A DNA stretch of 5,319 nucleotides from JALZHR01 sp036389695 (lineage in GTDB: Bacteria > Acidobacteriota > Blastocatellia > Pyrinomonadales > Pyrinomonadaceae). The translations under genes and the position numbers were made by a program. The DNA lies in the NCBI GenBank assembly GCA_036389695.1, contig DASVWG010000270.1, positions 1 through 5,319 of the forward strand, written 5' to 3'. Positions 4,683 through 5,319 of the stretch are shown piece after piece. Under the pieces are notes generated by a model that made no database searches, was not told where the DNA came from, and worked only from the letters and a program-made list of their open reading frames with translations. Numbering within the stretch: position 1 is the stretch's first letter; the number at the start of each line of letters is the position of its first letter.

Positions 4683-5319
4683 ATGGCAGAAATTACAGCA
4701 AGTGCAGTAAAATCCCTGCGCGAGAAAAGCGGCGCGGGAATGATTGATTGTAAAAACGCTCTGGTCGAAGCGAGCGGCGACGAAAACGCGGCGATGGAAA
4801 TTCTTCGCAAAAAAGGAATGGCGACGGCGAGCAAAAAAGCCGGTCGCGTGACGGCGGAAGGCGCGGTCGGCTCATACATTCACATGGGCGGCAAAGTCGG
4901 CGTGCTGGTCGAAATCAACTGCGAATCGGATTTCGTCGCGCGCGGCGAAGAATTTCAGCAGCTCGTTAAAGACGTGGCGATGCACATCGCCGCCGTTGAC
5001 CCGCGTTATGTCAACCGCGAAGAAGTTCCGGCAGATGTTTTGCAGAAAGAGCGCGAAATTTTGATGGAGCAGTTGAAAAACGACCCGAAAAACGCCAGCA
5101 AGCCCGAAGACGTTTTGAACAAAATCATCGAAGGTCGGCTGAACAAATTCTATGAAGAATCGGTTTTGCTCGACCAGCCGTTTGTCAAAGACCCTTCGAA
5201 AACAATCGGCGAACTGGTGACGGAAAAAATCTCGTCGATTAAGGAAAACATTTCGGTGCGCCGCTTCGCGCGTTTCAAAATGGGCGAAGGCATCGAGAAG
5301 AAACAAGACGATTTCGCGT
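4683..5319 (+). CDS. tsf: Elongation factor Ts (partial at the 3' end)
   Basis: EF-Ts regenerates EF-Tu-GTP from EF-Tu-GDP in the cytoplasm. The visible 212 residues begin with the UBA-like EF-Tu-binding domain, VKSLREKSGAGMIDCKNAL (residues 9-27) and ILRKKGMATASKKAGR, then the core with VLVEINCESDFVARGEEF, which holds the conserved D-F-V motif inserted at the EF-Tu magnesium site. It closes with VLLDQPFVKD and FKMGEGIEKKQDDFA. It is the short type with one core subdomain, as in Thermus. Comparable proteins end within about ten residues of DDFA, so only the last few codons are beyond the window. ATG at 4683 is supported by GGAG (4673-4676) six bases upstream. Because a terminator precedes it, the gene needs read-through or its own promoter. 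Confidence 0.98.
   Translation, partial: MAEITASAVKSLREKSGAGMIDCKNALVEASGDENAAMEILRKKGMATASKKAGRVTAEGAVGSYIHMGGKVGVLVEINCESDFVARGEEFQQLVKDVAMHIAAVDPRYVNREEVPADVLQKEREILMEQLKNDPKNASKPEDVLNKIIEGRLNKFYEESVLLDQPFVKDPSKTIGELVTEKISSIKENISVRRFARFKMGEGIEKKQDDFA

Overview
The window looks like chromosomal DNA of a free-living bacterium with moderate GC. The strongest anchor is a ribosomal-protein and elongation-factor block in the order rplM (L13), rpsI (S9), rpsB (S2), tsf (EF-Ts). That order occurs in several phyla, including Acidobacteriota, Bacteroidota and some deltaproteobacterial lineages. The short EF-Ts, the non-Shine-Dalgarno start of rpsI and the repeat-rich gaps make an acidobacterium (Blastocatellia-like) my best guess, but this is inference and no marker here proves it. 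rplM-rpsI sits elsewhere in cyanobacteria, so a cyanobacterium is unlikely although the repeats look like theirs.

Layout. Positions 1-219 hold the 3' end of an unrecognised gene, translationally coupled (ATGA overlap) to an ABC-2-type ABC ATPase (216-1157). A small membrane-anchored protein of unknown function (1217-1702, minus strand) converges on the ATPase. A Nudix hydrolase of the ADP-ribose pyrophosphatase type (1788-2324) is divergent from that small gene. Two bases after the Nudix stop lies a good sigma-70-like promoter (TTGACA, 18 bp, TATTCT) that should drive rplM and probably rpsI. rpsB follows with a TTG start, a strong Shine-Dalgarno and an unusual structured leader. An intrinsic terminator follows rpsB, and tsf runs off the right edge only a few codons before its expected end.

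The most unusual content is between the genes. Four gaps (after the ABC gene, after rplM, after rpsI, after rpsB) each contain a foldback element made of about five tandem 7-bp units, a spacer of roughly 5-53 bp, and about five units in inverted orientation. Three different heptamers are used: AACTGAT (two elements), GATTTTA (one) and AGCTATT (one), so the architecture is shared but the sequence is not. The two AACTGAT elements share 33 identical bases 2.2 kb apart. In each left arm the heptamer carries or creates a stop codon, and because 7 is not a multiple of 3 the array places stops in all three frames. One element supplies the actual stop codons of both converging genes, and another runs to within 4 bp of the rpsI start, where no Shine-Dalgarno remains. 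The two gaps that carry recognisable promoter-like sequence have no such element.

No tRNA, rRNA, CRISPR array, transposase or prophage gene was seen. No gap exceeds 300 bp; the longest is the 209 bp between rpsB and tsf, which is filled by the terminator and a heptamer element.
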